A stretch of DNA of 64,000 nt from Desulfobacterales bacterium (lineage in GTDB: Bacteria > Desulfobacterota > Desulfobacteria > Desulfobacterales > JAHEIW01). Position 1 is the stretch's first letter. Each line of letters opens with the position of its first letter. The notes below the pieces were generated by a model. That model saw only the letters and a program-made list of their open reading frames with translations, had not been told where the DNA came from and searched no databases. Position numbers and translations under genes: made by a program. The stretch covers positions 32,224-96,223 of the forward strand of contig JAQYWI010000001.1 of NCBI GenBank assembly GCA_030145015.1. Direction: 5' to 3'. Positions 1 through 8,936 of the stretch are shown one piece after another.

Positions 1-397
1 ATACAATCCTTCGGGGTGGCGATCAAGATTAGATTTGAAAAAATTTGAAATGTTGGGGCATTTGCCGTTATCATTGTCGGGGATAAGGGATTTGGCCCTA
101 GCGGTGGGCTTCTTCGGACCTGTGGTTTGAATTCAAACGGACGTTGCCGGGCAAAAAAAACGCATAAAAATGATGTAATAACAAAAAATTGCAAGCATAG
201 CGCGCCTGAAATGACATTAAAAAGTAGGTCGCTGATATTTGGCATAGCTTTTGAACATTGTCAGCATGGCCCGAAACAGCTCGTTCAATGTGCCCCTTTC
301 TTGACAGATCGCTTAGGGTTAGATTAAAGTTAAAATTTTTTAAACGAATGTTCGGGTCTCTTTGCTTTTGTTGTCGGTTTGACGGGAAATTTCAACA
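1..397. other. Upstream intergenic region, no gene recognised
   Basis: About 400 bases precede the first gene. I see no convincing coding frame or RNA gene. A perfect -35 hexamer TTGACA lies at 301-306, with a poor -10 candidate (TTAAAG, 324-329) after a 17-base spacer, so a promoter for the downstream gene is possible but weakly supported. The rest is AT-rich and featureless to my reading. Confidence 0.4.
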
Positions 398-3328
398 ATG
401 AAAAAACGACTGGTTACTGGAATTATTTGCATAATCCTCGTGGGGCTGCTAGTGGGCAGTGTTGCGGCCGCGACTCCGGATGAAGCAACGCTGCGCAGCT
501 GGGTGCAGAAGATGAAGACATCTTCCCGGGGACCCTTTAAGCATATCCGCTGGTTTTGCAATGACGGTACTATCCAGCTTCCGAAAGAATATGCATGCAA
601 GGAACATGGCGGCGGGGTGCAACACGGCGAATGGACCGATCGCGTGAAAATCCTGCGGGCCAACGGGTATTTTATCGCCAATGTTTTTGCCGATGTGCGC
701 GCTCAGGAATTTCTGCAGGACCTCCGACACCTGGATATCGTTAAGCAAATGGTTCTGGAACAGTTTCTGATTGAAGCCGATGATGGTTGGGTTTTCCGTC
801 GCGCCCGCTATTATCGCGGCGCGCTGCAGACTGAAAACGAAACCCATGCGGGGCGCGAGCTTTTGCTGGCTTTGGTTTCCGATCCGGACTGGCGCGAAAA
901 TCGGTTTATAGTGTTACGGGAAGCGGTGCGGTTTATTCCCCATGGCCGCCAGGGCGCACCCATTACCGAAATGCGGCAGCTTTCACGCACAATTGCTGAA
1001 AACGACCCTGATTTTGAAACGCTCCGGGTAAAGCTGCACGTCCATCCGGAGTTCGCTGATGCCCAAAAAGTTAAAGACTATGCTGCCCGAAAAGGAAAGC
1101 CGGAGCTGGCCGAAGACTATGCACATCTAAAAGAGATCATTGAGCAGGTTTTCAAAGTCCGCGATATCCAAAAGGAAATTCAATCCCTGGCAGAAACGGT
1201 CAAAAACACCCGATTGGCCGGGGCCCTTGATCAAACCGCAAGCAAGCTTGACCCCCAAATCGATTCCAAGGACCGTTTTTTAGCCGCCTGCCGCCTGCTG
1301 GCGATGCTGCGCGATAATCTGGCCGATGCCGGCGATGCCTCACGAATGCTTGCTGTTTTGGATGCCAGCATCTTATTGGAAGGCGAGTTGTTTCGCATGG
1401 GCGATATCATGACCGCGCAACTGGCTGATGCCTCCCGCCGCGAAAGGCTCTCATGGCTGATCAAATATGCCGATGGTCTTTACGGCATCGGACTTATTTC
1501 CGTGCGCCAGCAGCGGGCGCTGCAGCAAAACCTCAGCCGGCTCATGCAGAATCAGCCGCTACTCATTGATTACAAGGCTGAACTGGAATATACCGCGCGC
1601 ATGCCCGAATGGGCCGACCGAACGCTGCGATTTCACCTGGGTGTAAGCGTCGCGCATTTTGAAATCATTGAACCGCTCAGTCGCCGTTACCTTCATGATC
1701 GCCTGCGCGGCAGTCTCTTGCTGTCTTACGCTGCGGTACTCGAGAGCCTGATTGCCGATGCCAATCGACAGCTCGGCATCCGCAACTTTCTTTTCGGGCA
1801 ACCGGCCGATTCGGGGCTAAGAGGCTTAAATGCCGGGCTGGCACGCGGCAGTCTCAAGATTTCTCCATCCGGTAAAGCCCCGTCTAAATTCGATACAAAG
1901 GGCATCTACGTGCTGCCCTCAACCACCGAAGACCTGCCCCCGGTTGCCGGCATACTGACGACCGGCGAAGGCAATATTTTATCTCATGTTCAGCTGCTGG
2001 CCAGAAATCTGGGTATTCCCAATGTGGCCATCGAACCGAAATGGTTGCCGCTGATCCAATCCATGGCAGGCCAGCAGGTGGTGCTGGCCGTCAGTCCGCG
2101 CGGCGTCGTGCAACTGGCAGCTGATGGCCCACAGTGGGATCCCATCTTTGACACGCACAAGGGCCCCCAGGGTTTTCTGATTCGGCCGGACCTTAAAAAG
2201 CTGGATCTGGACACCCGCGACTTCCTTTCCCTCGATACGTTGCGGACCAACGATTCGGGAAGGCTCTGCGGTCCCAAAGCCGCCAATTTGGGCGAACTCA
2301 AACGCCACTTTCCGGAAGCCGTCGCCAACGGCCTGGTGATTCCCTTCGGAATATTTCGGCAATTACTCGAGCAGCCCTTTGAACCCGAAGGAATCACGGC
2401 CTTTCGCTGGATGCAGGATCAATACAAAATCATCCGGCGCCTCAAAGGCGATCCCCAAAGACAAGATCAAATCATTCAAAATTTTTTGGAACAAACCCGC
2501 AACTGGATTGTGCATGCGGATCCAGGCGAAGAATTTCGCGACCAGCTGCGCGCGGCCATGCAAGACACCTTCGGCGCGGATGGAACATACGGCGTCTTTG
2601 TGCGCAGCGACACCAACGTGGAAGATTTGCCGGGATTCACCGGTGCGGGTCTCAATTTGACCGTGCCCCATGTCGTGGGTTTTGAAAACATCATGGCGGC
2701 CATTCAGCGGGTATGGGCTTCACCGTTTTCCGAGCGCGCTTTTCGATGGCGCCAGGCCTTTATGGAAACCCCGGAACATGTGTACGCATCGGTGCTGCTG
2801 ATGAAGAGCGTTCCGGTGGAAAAATCCGGTGTTTTGGTTACAGCAGATATTGAAAGCGGACAGCCAGGCTGGCTGACGGTGGCGGTAAATGAAGGCGTTG
2901 GCGGTGCGGTTTCGGGTCAAACCGCAGAGGAACTCAAAATAAACATACAAAGCGGCAGCATCCGTTTTTTGGCCCATGCCAGCGATCCTTATAAACGGGT
3001 GTTGTTAAGCGAGGGCGGTGTATCGAAGGTTTCGGCCAGCGGGACAGGGGCGTTATTAAGTGAGGCCGAGATCCGGCATTTAATGGATTTTGCCCGCACG
3101 GTACCCGAGCGGTTTCCCAAATTACAGGACGCTCAGGGCCAGCCGGTGCCGGCGGATATTGAGTTTGGTTTTTACCAGAATCGGCTCATGCTATTTCAAA
3201 TTCGACCGTTTTTGGAAAGCATCAGGGCCCAGCAAAATCTGTTTTTGAACAATCTGGACAGTCGTTTACAACAAAATCACCCCCAAAGGGTCAACCTGGA
3301 TGAAATCCCGGCAAGGGTGCAACGATGA
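398..3328 (+). CDS. Exported PEP-synthase/PPDK-like ATP-grasp protein
   Basis: A 976-residue protein with a clear N-terminal signal peptide (about residues 1-25: KKR, a hydrophobic core, then VAAATP). Residues about 26-500 are mostly helical and match nothing I know. Around 517-545 is a PEP-utilising swivelling domain with the phosphohistidine-type motif LSHVQLLARNLGIP. From about 618 to 940 is a PPDK/PEP-synthase nucleotide-binding domain: GPKAANLGEL, VRSDTNVEDLPG, GVGGAVSG and the closing DIEFGF...LFQIRPF. The domain order (His domain before ATP-grasp) is the reverse of PEP synthase, and the catalytic PEP barrel is missing. The known ATP-grasp residues (Lys, Arg, Glu, Gln-x-Arg) look intact, which is odd for a protein predicted to leave the cytoplasm. 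The stop overlaps the next start (ATGA), so the two genes are translationally coupled. Substrate unknown. Confidence 0.8.
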   Translation: MKKRLVTGIICIILVGLLVGSVAAATPDEATLRSWVQKMKTSSRGPFKHIRWFCNDGTIQLPKEYACKEHGGGVQHGEWTDRVKILRANGYFIANVFADVRAQEFLQDLRHLDIVKQMVLEQFLIEADDGWVFRRARYYRGALQTENETHAGRELLLALVSDPDWRENRFIVLREAVRFIPHGRQGAPITEMRQLSRTIAENDPDFETLRVKLHVHPEFADAQKVKDYAARKGKPELAEDYAHLKEIIEQVFKVRDIQKEIQSLAETVKNTRLAGALDQTASKLDPQIDSKDRFLAACRLLAMLRDNLADAGDASRMLAVLDASILLEGELFRMGDIMTAQLADASRRERLSWLIKYADGLYGIGLISVRQQRALQQNLSRLMQNQPLLIDYKAELEYTARMPEWADRTLRFHLGVSVAHFEIIEPLSRRYLHDRLRGSLLLSYAAVLESLIADANRQLGIRNFLFGQPADSGLRGLNAGLARGSLKISPSGKAPSKFDTKGIYVLPSTTEDLPPVAGILTTGEGNILSHVQLLARNLGIPNVAIEPKWLPLIQSMAGQQVVLAVSPRGVVQLAADGPQWDPIFDTHKGPQGFLIRPDLKKLDLDTRDFLSLDTLRTNDSGRLCGPKAANLGELKRHFPEAVANGLVIPFGIFRQLLEQPFEPEGITAFRWMQDQYKIIRRLKGDPQRQDQIIQNFLEQTRNWIVHADPGEEFRDQLRAAMQDTFGADGTYGVFVRSDTNVEDLPGFTGAGLNLTVPHVVGFENIMAAIQRVWASPFSERAFRWRQAFMETPEHVYASVLLMKSVPVEKSGVLVTADIESGQPGWLTVAVNEGVGGAVSGQTAEELKINIQSGSIRFLAHASDPYKRVLLSEGGVSKVSASGTGALLSEAEIRHLMDFARTVPERFPKLQDAQGQPVPADIEFGFYQNRLMLFQIRPFLESIRAQQNLFLNNLDSRLQQNHPQRVNLDEIPARVQR

Positions 3329-4629
3329 AACCCCTTTTAAGCGCTGCTGTCTGTATCACCGGTTTGATTTTCGCTGCAACCTGCGGGGCTTACCCCCTGG
3401 ATGGTTATGGGTATACCGGCATTGCCAGATTGGAAGCTTATCGCCTGGCCATGGAAGGCAAGGTGCGGGCGCCCAAGCAGCCGCCCGGCGCGCTGTTGTC
3501 GCTTGATCAGGTGGATTTACGCCTGCAGGCCAAGACCGACTTTGAGATTCCGCCTGCCGACGCCGAATTTGTTGCCCAGGTGCAAAACTTGCTGGGAGCT
3601 GAAGCGGATCGCTATGCTTTGGCGGTGCTGGATTTAACCAAAATTGAACAGCCGCGATATGCCGAACACCGCAGCACGGAACGGGCCAACCCGGGCAGTG
3701 TGGGTAAAATTTTGATTGCCCAGGGTGTTTTCCAGGCGCTGGCCGACCTTTATCCGGACAATATCGATGCACGACTGAGCATATTACGCAAGACGGTGGT
3801 CACCGCCGATGAATTTATTCAATCGGATCATCATGCAGTTCCGGTTTGGCAGCCGGGAGATTCCCGGGTGCGATATCCTAAAATTCAGATTGGTGACCAG
3901 GCCAGCTTATGGACCTACCTGGACTGGATGCTTTCAGCCAGCTCCAACGCGGCCGCCAGTATGGTATTGAAACACCTGATGTTGTTGGTTCAATACGGGC
4001 CGGCCTATCCGGTCAGCGAGACCGAAGCCCGGCAGTTTTTTAAGACCGCTTCGAAAAAGGAGCTTGCCGCCCTGCTGTCACGGGCGCTGCAGGATCCGGT
4101 TGTGCGTAACGGGCTGGATTTGGAACAGCTGCGCCAGGGGTCTTTTTTTACGAGGAAAGGCAAACAGCTGGTGCCGGGCACTACCAGTTATGCCACACCC
4201 CAGGAATTGATGCACTGGTTGATAAAGCTGGAGCAGGGCCAATTGGTGGATGCCTTTTCCAGCCGTGAAATCAAGCGACTGCTGTATATGACCCAAAGGC
4301 GCATCCGTTATGCGTCGGCGCCGGCGCTGGCCGCATCGGCCGTCTATTTTAAATCCGGTTCGCTGTATAAATGCGAATCCGAAGCCGATTTTGAGTGTAA
4401 AAAGTACCAAGGCAACGTCACCAATATGCTCAATTCGGTGGCGATCATCGAGGCGCCGGCCGCCGATCGGCAGCTGTATTATATGGTGGTGGTCATGTCG
4501 AATGTCCTGCGGAAAAATTCAGCAGTTGTCCATCAAACGCTGGCCACACGTATTCACCGTATGTTGGAGAAATTTTATGGGGTGGGAAAATTTAGAACCC
4601 CTCTCAAAAATGCATCTAACGCTCAATAG
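3325..4629 (+). CDS. Secreted class A beta-lactamase-fold serine hydrolase
   Basis: A 434-residue protein with a signal peptide (residues 1-22). The three active-site motifs of the serine beta-lactamase/PBP fold are visible: S125-V-G-K128 (SxxK), S206-S-N208 (SxN) and K343-S-G345 (KTG-like). At more than 400 residues it is longer than class A beta-lactamases (about 290), with a long insert between SxN and KSG, so it is more likely a cell-wall or unknown acyl-serine hydrolase than a drug-resistance enzyme. Its start overlaps the upstream PPDK-like gene by four bases, suggesting both work in the periplasm. The last ten or so codons and the stop lie inside an inverted-repeat element (4593-4740), so the C-terminal tail may be element-derived. 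Confidence 0.75.
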   Translation: MKPLLSAAVCITGLIFAATCGAYPLDGYGYTGIARLEAYRLAMEGKVRAPKQPPGALLSLDQVDLRLQAKTDFEIPPADAEFVAQVQNLLGAEADRYALAVLDLTKIEQPRYAEHRSTERANPGSVGKILIAQGVFQALADLYPDNIDARLSILRKTVVTADEFIQSDHHAVPVWQPGDSRVRYPKIQIGDQASLWTYLDWMLSASSNAAASMVLKHLMLLVQYGPAYPVSETEARQFFKTASKKELAALLSRALQDPVVRNGLDLEQLRQGSFFTRKGKQLVPGTTSYATPQELMHWLIKLEQGQLVDAFSSREIKRLLYMTQRRIRYASAPALAASAVYFKSGSLYKCESEADFECKKYQGNVTNMLNSVAIIEAPAADRQLYYMVVVMSNVLRKNSAVVHQTLATRIHRMLEKFYGVGKFRTPLKNASNAQ

Positions 4630-4740
4630 CTGCGTTACCGGCCTCCTCAAAATGCTCACATACTATCATGTATGCTGCGCTTTTTCGTCGGTCGGTGCCT
4701 TGCTCTAGAGCGTGATCTACTATTTTTGAGAAGGGTTCTA
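4593..4740. repeat. 148-bp inverted-repeat element between convergent genes
   Basis: Both ends read inward as TAGAACCC(C/T)TCTCAAAAAT, an imperfect terminal inverted repeat of about 19 bases, with further inverted matches inside (ACGCTC / GAGCGT). The middle holds CTCAAAATGCTCACAT, which recurs near 51703-51718. The element covers the 3' end and stop of the upstream serine hydrolase, and its terminal CTA (4738-4740) is the stop codon of the convergent serine hydrolase. As a long hairpin it could also act as a bidirectional terminator. It is related to the elements at 51643-51850, 9165-9285 and 48236-48360 through the CTCAAAAATG end sequence. Confidence 0.7.
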
Positions 4741-5625
4741 GTTCGAATGGATCTCAGGCGGGCAAATGATGCCGTCAAGGGCCACAATCAGTTCCTGGAG
4801 CCAGCGTTCACCTTTGGCGCTTTTGGCCAGTGCCACGGCGATATAACGGCGGCCATGATGCTCGACAATAGCACTGTCGGAATGATAGGGTCCCCATGTA
4901 CCGGATTTTCGGTAAATTTCTGAATCCGGCTGAACCTCTTTTAGCCCTTTGACAAATTTGTGCTCGATTTCAGTTTCCGCCAGGATCGATTTCATTAATT
5001 TGCTCAGTTCCGGCGAAACCAGCTGGCCGGTTTCCAGCAGGTAATAAAAGCGGGCCACCTGCAGGGCGGTGGCGCCGTGGGAAAGATTGTGCAGCGGATC
5101 CCGTTTCCAGGCCGGCGCTTTGGCATAGTCTTTACCGACCCAGAGACCGCCGTTTTTTTGCGGGTCATACAATCGGTAGCGGGGCGATTGCAGCAGCTCG
5201 GCCAGATACTCCATTCCGACGCGATGAAGGATCTCAGTTGCTGCCGCGTTGGAGGAGTTGCGGATCATTTGTTTAAGTTTTTCAAGGGTTTCCTCATTGA
5301 GATCCATTTCACCGTTGGCGATTTTTTCAAAGGCACCCAGAAGGATGGCGATTTTTGGCAGGCTGGCGGCATACATCATCTCATTCGGATTAACGTAAGC
5401 CATTCTGGGCGCGGATGTATCGGTGATATCGACCACGACAACGCTGAGTTGTTTGCGCTCGGTCGCATTTTGGAGGTGCAGAGAACCTAAACGCGTTACC
5501 AGTGCCTTTTGCAACCTCGGATCACAGGATTCGCCCAGGGACGGATCCTCGGGTTGGCTACCTGCCGGGCAGACGAGAAAAAGGGTGGTAATCAGCAGTG
5601 TAAACAGATAATAAACCTTATTCAT
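4738..5625 (-). CDS. Secreted beta-lactamase-like serine hydrolase
   Basis: A 295-residue protein, close to class A beta-lactamase size. The start at 5625 is chosen because it places a signal peptide (NKVYYLFTLLITTLFLV) at the N-terminus; the frame stays open to 5673. Motifs: S88-L-P-K91 (SxxK), S124-S-N126 (SxN) and K240-S-G242 (KTG-like). An obvious Omega-loop ExxxN is not apparent, so drug hydrolysis is unproven and a D-Ala-D-Ala or related serine hydrolase is equally possible. It converges on the other serine hydrolase across a 148-bp inverted-repeat element and uses that element's terminal TAG as its stop. It is divergent from the carrier gene that follows. Confidence 0.75.
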   Translation of the reverse strand: MNKVYYLFTLLITTLFLVCPAGSQPEDPSLGESCDPRLQKALVTRLGSLHLQNATERKQLSVVVVDITDTSAPRMAYVNPNEMMYAASLPKIAILLGAFEKIANGEMDLNEETLEKLKQMIRNSSNAAATEILHRVGMEYLAELLQSPRYRLYDPQKNGGLWVGKDYAKAPAWKRDPLHNLSHGATALQVARFYYLLETGQLVSPELSKLMKSILAETEIEHKFVKGLKEVQPDSEIYRKSGTWGPYHSDSAIVEHHGRRYIAVALAKSAKGERWLQELIVALDGIICPPEIHSN

Positions 5626-5660
5626 AACAATTATTATTACTAATTTTTCAGGAATTGCAA

Positions 5661-6947
5661 GTGAAAGTTTCAAATATCGACATTATTGCGGAATGTAAGG
5701 CCCGATATATTGCCCTTCGTAAGCTTGGATTCAGAGCTTTATTTCTGTTTGTTAATTTTTTTCTGATCATCATGGCTTTATATCAGCTCAAACCGGCGAG
5801 CCGGTCGCTCTTTATTGAAGCTGTAGGCGCCCAACAGCTGCCCTATATATGGATCGCTACAGCCTTGACGATGGGCGTCTTCATTGCGTTTTATCACCGC
5901 CTTGTCGAACGCCACAGCCGAATCAATGTCGTGCTGGGCACCTGCCTGGTGGTCAGCGCATTACTCGTTGTTTTTCGCATATTATTGAATTATCCGGGGC
6001 CCATTGCCGCAGCCGGTTTATTCGTCTTTGTTGATATCTTGGGGGTTGTTCTGATTGAACAATTCTGGAGTCTTACGAATTCGATTTATACCACCCAGGA
6101 AGGCAAATCCTGGTACGGTTTTGTCGGTACCGGCGGATTGGTTGGCGGCGTGCTCGGCGGTTGGGTGTCGGCCATGTTAATTAAACACACGCCTTTGCAA
6201 ACGCCGGATTTGCTGTTAACCGCTGCGGCAATTATCGCGATCATCTTTGTCCTGACGTGGTTCATGGGGCGAGCCGGAATTTTTTGTGAAGTCGACCATG
6301 TTGTGCGAATTATCGAGCCGAGCAGCGGCGGATGGCGTATCCTGCGTCATAGCCGCTATTTGCTCCTGATCGCCGCCATTTTGCTTCTGGCACAGCTGGC
6401 ATCGCCCTTAGTTGAATATCAATTTTTAAACAGCGTTGAAGTTTCCTTTCCGGAGCGGGAAGCCCGGACCGCATTTTTGTCGTTGTTTTTCGCCGTACTG
6501 GGCGTGGTGTCCATTGCGGTGAATGTGGGTATCACCCCCCTTGTCCATCGCTATTTGGGCGCGATTGCCGGGCTGCTGGTGCAGCCGTTGATGATCTGGA
6601 TTTTTTCGTGGTGTTTCTTTTTTCAATCCACATTATTTTTCGCCGCGGGGACCAAAATCAGCGATCGCGCAATGTCGTATTCTATCAACCGTGCATCCAA
6701 GGAACTGCTTTACGTACCCGTGGATTCTGTTTTAATATACCAGGCCAAGGCCTGGATTGACATGTTCGGGTATCGGTTGTTTAAAGTCGCCGGATCGGTC
6801 TTGATTTTGCTGTTCACCCAGTGGTTACCGTTTACTGTAAGTTTGCCTCAGCTCAGCTGGTTTACCGTCAGCATTTGTGTTATCTGGATTATTGTTATTA
6901 TGGTGTTGCGCCATGATTACCAGCTGGTTTGCGAGCAATCTGTTTGA
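5661..6947 (+). CDS. ATP/ADP-translocase-like (TLC/MFS) membrane carrier
   Basis: A 428-residue inner-membrane protein with about 11-12 hydrophobic segments. GTG at 5661 is taken as the start because AGGA sits seven bases upstream; TTG at 5655 is an alternative. The N-terminal half (ALYQLKPASRSLF, then VLIEQFWSLTNSIYTTQEG and GLVGGVLGGW) resembles the NTP/NDP exchange transporter family of plastids and intracellular bacteria and its free-living MFS relatives. Free-living members are poorly characterised. The next gene, MTA phosphorylase, follows 21 bases later in the same direction, so the carrier may move nucleosides, nucleobases or related compounds. Family placement is moderately sure; substrate is inferred from context only. 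Confidence 0.65.
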   Translation: MKVSNIDIIAECKARYIALRKLGFRALFLFVNFFLIIMALYQLKPASRSLFIEAVGAQQLPYIWIATALTMGVFIAFYHRLVERHSRINVVLGTCLVVSALLVVFRILLNYPGPIAAAGLFVFVDILGVVLIEQFWSLTNSIYTTQEGKSWYGFVGTGGLVGGVLGGWVSAMLIKHTPLQTPDLLLTAAAIIAIIFVLTWFMGRAGIFCEVDHVVRIIEPSSGGWRILRHSRYLLLIAAILLLAQLASPLVEYQFLNSVEVSFPEREARTAFLSLFFAVLGVVSIAVNVGITPLVHRYLGAIAGLLVQPLMIWIFSWCFFFQSTLFFAAGTKISDRAMSYSINRASKELLYVPVDSVLIYQAKAWIDMFGYRLFKVAGSVLILLFTQWLPFTVSLPQLSWFTVSICVIWIIVIMVLRHDYQLVCEQSV

Positions 6948-6968
6948 AACAGGGCCTCGAGGTTGATC

Positions 6969-7838
6969 ATGAATCAGAATATCAACATTGGTATTATCGG
7001 CGGCAGCGGCTTATACGGGATGGAAGAATTGGTTGATGTTGAGCACGTCTCGATGGAGACACCCTTTGGCATCCCATCGGGCGCCTATATTATCGGAACA
7101 CTGGAAGGTATCCGGGTTGCCTTTCTTTCCAGGCACGGCCAGGGTCATCGCCTAAGCCCTTCGGAGCTTAATTTCCGGGCCAATATCTACGGATTTAAAA
7201 AGCTGGGGGTTGCGCAGCTTATCTCGGTTACCGCAGTTGGAAGCCTCAAAGAGAACATTCGCCCGCTGGATATCGTTGTTCCCGATCAATTTTTCGACGG
7301 CACCAAAGCGCGCCCCAGCACCTTTTTCGGCAACGGGCTGGTGGCTCATATCGCATTTGCCGATCCGGTGTGTCCGGACCTTGCGAAACTGATTTATAAA
7401 GCCGGAACGCAAGTCGACGCCTCCATCCACAGCGGCGGGACCTTGCTGTGTATCGAAGGGCCGGCCTTTTCCACCCGGGCAGAGTCGAATGTCTACCGCC
7501 AATGGGGGATGGACATCATCGGCATGACCAGCCTTCAAGAAGCCAAGCTGGCCCGTGAGGCTGAAATCTGTTATGCCGCCATGGCCATGGTTACCGATTT
7601 TGACTGCTGGCGTACAGAAGAATCAGAGGTAAATGTGGAAACCGTGGTCCAAAACCTGAAAAAAAACATATCCATTGCAAAGAAGATCATCCGGACGGTG
7701 GTGCCGAAAATATCAGCAGAGCGAAAATGTATATGTGCCCAGGCCTTGAAAAACGCGATTATGACCGAAGCCGGCGCCATACCGCCGCAAACTCGAAAAA
7801 AGCTTGATCTGCTGGTGGGCAAGTATCTTAAGGAGTGA
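6969..7838 (+). CDS. mtnP: S-methyl-5'-thioadenosine phosphorylase
   Basis: A 289-residue cytoplasmic enzyme of the MTAP branch of the PNP family, which phosphorolyses 5'-methylthioadenosine to adenine and methylthioribose-1-phosphate. Visible signatures are the phosphate loop GGSGLY (residues 11-16), SRHGQGH (54-60) and the base-binding TDFDCW (209-214), whose two Asp residues are typical of 6-aminopurine specificity. The segment MTSLQEA (186-192) differs from the common MT-x-x-PE form. ATG 6969 is preferred over the in-frame TTG 6963 because GAGG ends six bases before it. It probably forms an operon with the upstream carrier and ends at a strong terminator at 8022. Confidence 0.88.
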   Translation: MNQNINIGIIGGSGLYGMEELVDVEHVSMETPFGIPSGAYIIGTLEGIRVAFLSRHGQGHRLSPSELNFRANIYGFKKLGVAQLISVTAVGSLKENIRPLDIVVPDQFFDGTKARPSTFFGNGLVAHIAFADPVCPDLAKLIYKAGTQVDASIHSGGTLLCIEGPAFSTRAESNVYRQWGMDIIGMTSLQEAKLAREAEICYAAMAMVTDFDCWRTEESEVNVETVVQNLKKNISIAKKIIRTVVPKISAERKCICAQALKNAIMTEAGAIPPQTRKKLDLLVGKYLKE

Positions 7839-7906
7839 AACTTGGAATTCAAAAGGGCTGGTTGATTTCACAAAGAGAGGTCGGTTTTCTAAGCGCTTAA
7901 TCCAAA

Positions 7907-7966
7907 TGGAATAATGGGCACGAAGTGAAGCTTTAGCGCTATGATGGAACAATGGAATATTGGGGG
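7907..7966. repeat. Dispersed repeat, copy 1 (second copy near 63555)
   Basis: The 29 bases at 7914-7942 (beginning ATGGGCACGAAG, ending TTTAGCGCTAT) are identical to 63555-63583. In both places the flanks are built of the same short words (TGGAAT, AATATTGG, ATAATGGG). It lies between the MTA phosphorylase stop and the terminator. No coding potential is evident. Confidence 0.7.
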
Positions 7967-8021
7967 TATAAAGGATAGTGTCTTGATTGTTAATAGATGA
8001 CTTAGGCCCTTTAAGATATAA

Positions 8022-8060
8022 AGAGGCCGTGCTTACAGAGCGCGGCCTCTGATTTTTTTA
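8022..8060 (+). terminator. Intrinsic terminator after mtnP
   Basis: A 12-pair stem with one G-U pair, AGAGGCCGTGCT / AGCGCGGCCTCT, closes a TACAG loop and is followed by a T-rich run (GATTTTTTTA). It lies 180 bases after the MTA phosphorylase stop and just before the convergent phosphatase gene ends, so it probably ends the carrier-mtnP transcript. Confidence 0.85.
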
Positions 8061-8123
8061 TGGATTTGAATGGTCAAGTTTTGCCTTTGGTATGAAAGCG
8101 CTGTCTGCTGCCATTGCGGTGTG

Positions 8124-8936
8124 CTATGGCTTATAATCCCAGCGCTCGAGATGGTCTTTTCTCATCTGGTCCTTTTCAGCCGGGCTGGCACCGAAGTTGC
8201 CCCCATATACGGAACCCTCCCATTCGCCATATTGTGGATTTGGAAACATAATGAACATTTTGCCCCACTCATCCTTGATTTTATCGGTTTCGGCAAAGCG
8301 GTCGGCAACCGATTTTTTAGCAAAAACGCTGAGAAAATCATTGAGGTTATCGCCCAACAGCAGGGCTACCTTATAATCCTTTGTGACGATATCCCGGCGC
8401 TCTTGCTTGTCACTGGATTTGGTGCGCAGCAGAAGGTGCTTTTTGTCCACATTGGGGAAACCCAGTGCCTTCAGATTCTTTTCGGTACCTTCATACCCGA
8501 CCATTTTGCGGTTGGTGACGTAAAAAACTTCGACGCCCCTTCCCTTGGCGTAATTTAAAAACTCCGCTGCGCCCGGAATCGCTTTGGCCTCGGCCGCCGC
8601 AATCCAGGGAATCCAGGTTTTGGAGGAATATCCAAAATCCTGACCAATAAGCCAGGCCTGATAGGCCGAATTGTCAATTACGGTTTCATCGGCATCGACG
8701 ATAATGGCCACGGGTTTGGATCCCGAATAGGTCGCCAGAAAAGCATCGAGGTTCATCTTGGACAGGTTAAAAGACTGATAGCATAAGGCACGATATTCAG
8801 CCGATGTCTGAACCCAATTGATAGCCAGGACGGACTGCTCATTCAGATCTTTCGTATTGTACGCACACCCGACCATTAGACTCACGGCAACGAAAACCAT
8901 CACAGCTAATTTGAATTTTCCACTGATTTTCTTCAT
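8124..8936 (-). CDS. Class C (e(P4)-like) lipoprotein acid phosphatase
   Basis: A 270-residue HAD-superfamily phosphatase. The start at 8936 is chosen for a strong GAGGAGGAG ribosome site and because it opens with a lipoprotein signal peptide ending LMVGC24, so the mature protein should be anchored in the outer membrane or periplasm. Catalytic motifs: D81-A-D-E-T (nucleophile and acid Asp), YVTNRK (139-144) and LLGDNLND (193-200). The e(P4) family removes phosphate from nucleoside monophosphates and NMN. Lying beside the nucleoside catabolic genes, it plausibly makes importable nucleosides from external nucleotides. Confidence 0.85.
   Translation of the reverse strand: MKKISGKFKLAVMVFVAVSLMVGCAYNTKDLNEQSVLAINWVQTSAEYRALCYQSFNLSKMNLDAFLATYSGSKPVAIIVDADETVIDNSAYQAWLIGQDFGYSSKTWIPWIAAAEAKAIPGAAEFLNYAKGRGVEVFYVTNRKMVGYEGTEKNLKALGFPNVDKKHLLLRTKSSDKQERRDIVTKDYKVALLLGDNLNDFLSVFAKKSVADRFAETDKIKDEWGKMFIMFPNPQYGEWEGSVYGGNFGASPAEKDQMRKDHLERWDYKP

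Noticed and set aside
238..260. Sigma54-type promoter (TGGCAT...TTGAA) before the first gene
   Set aside because: The -12 GC is missing and the spacing is off.
1979..2671. Several open frames of 100-135 codons on the minus strand inside the PPDK-like gene
   Set aside because: They lie opposite a gene with clear domain motifs, have no ribosome sites and look like shadows of its codon bias.
3325..5625. Antibiotic-resistance beta-lactamases
   Set aside because: The motifs fit the fold, but length and context do not support drug hydrolysis; left as serine hydrolases.
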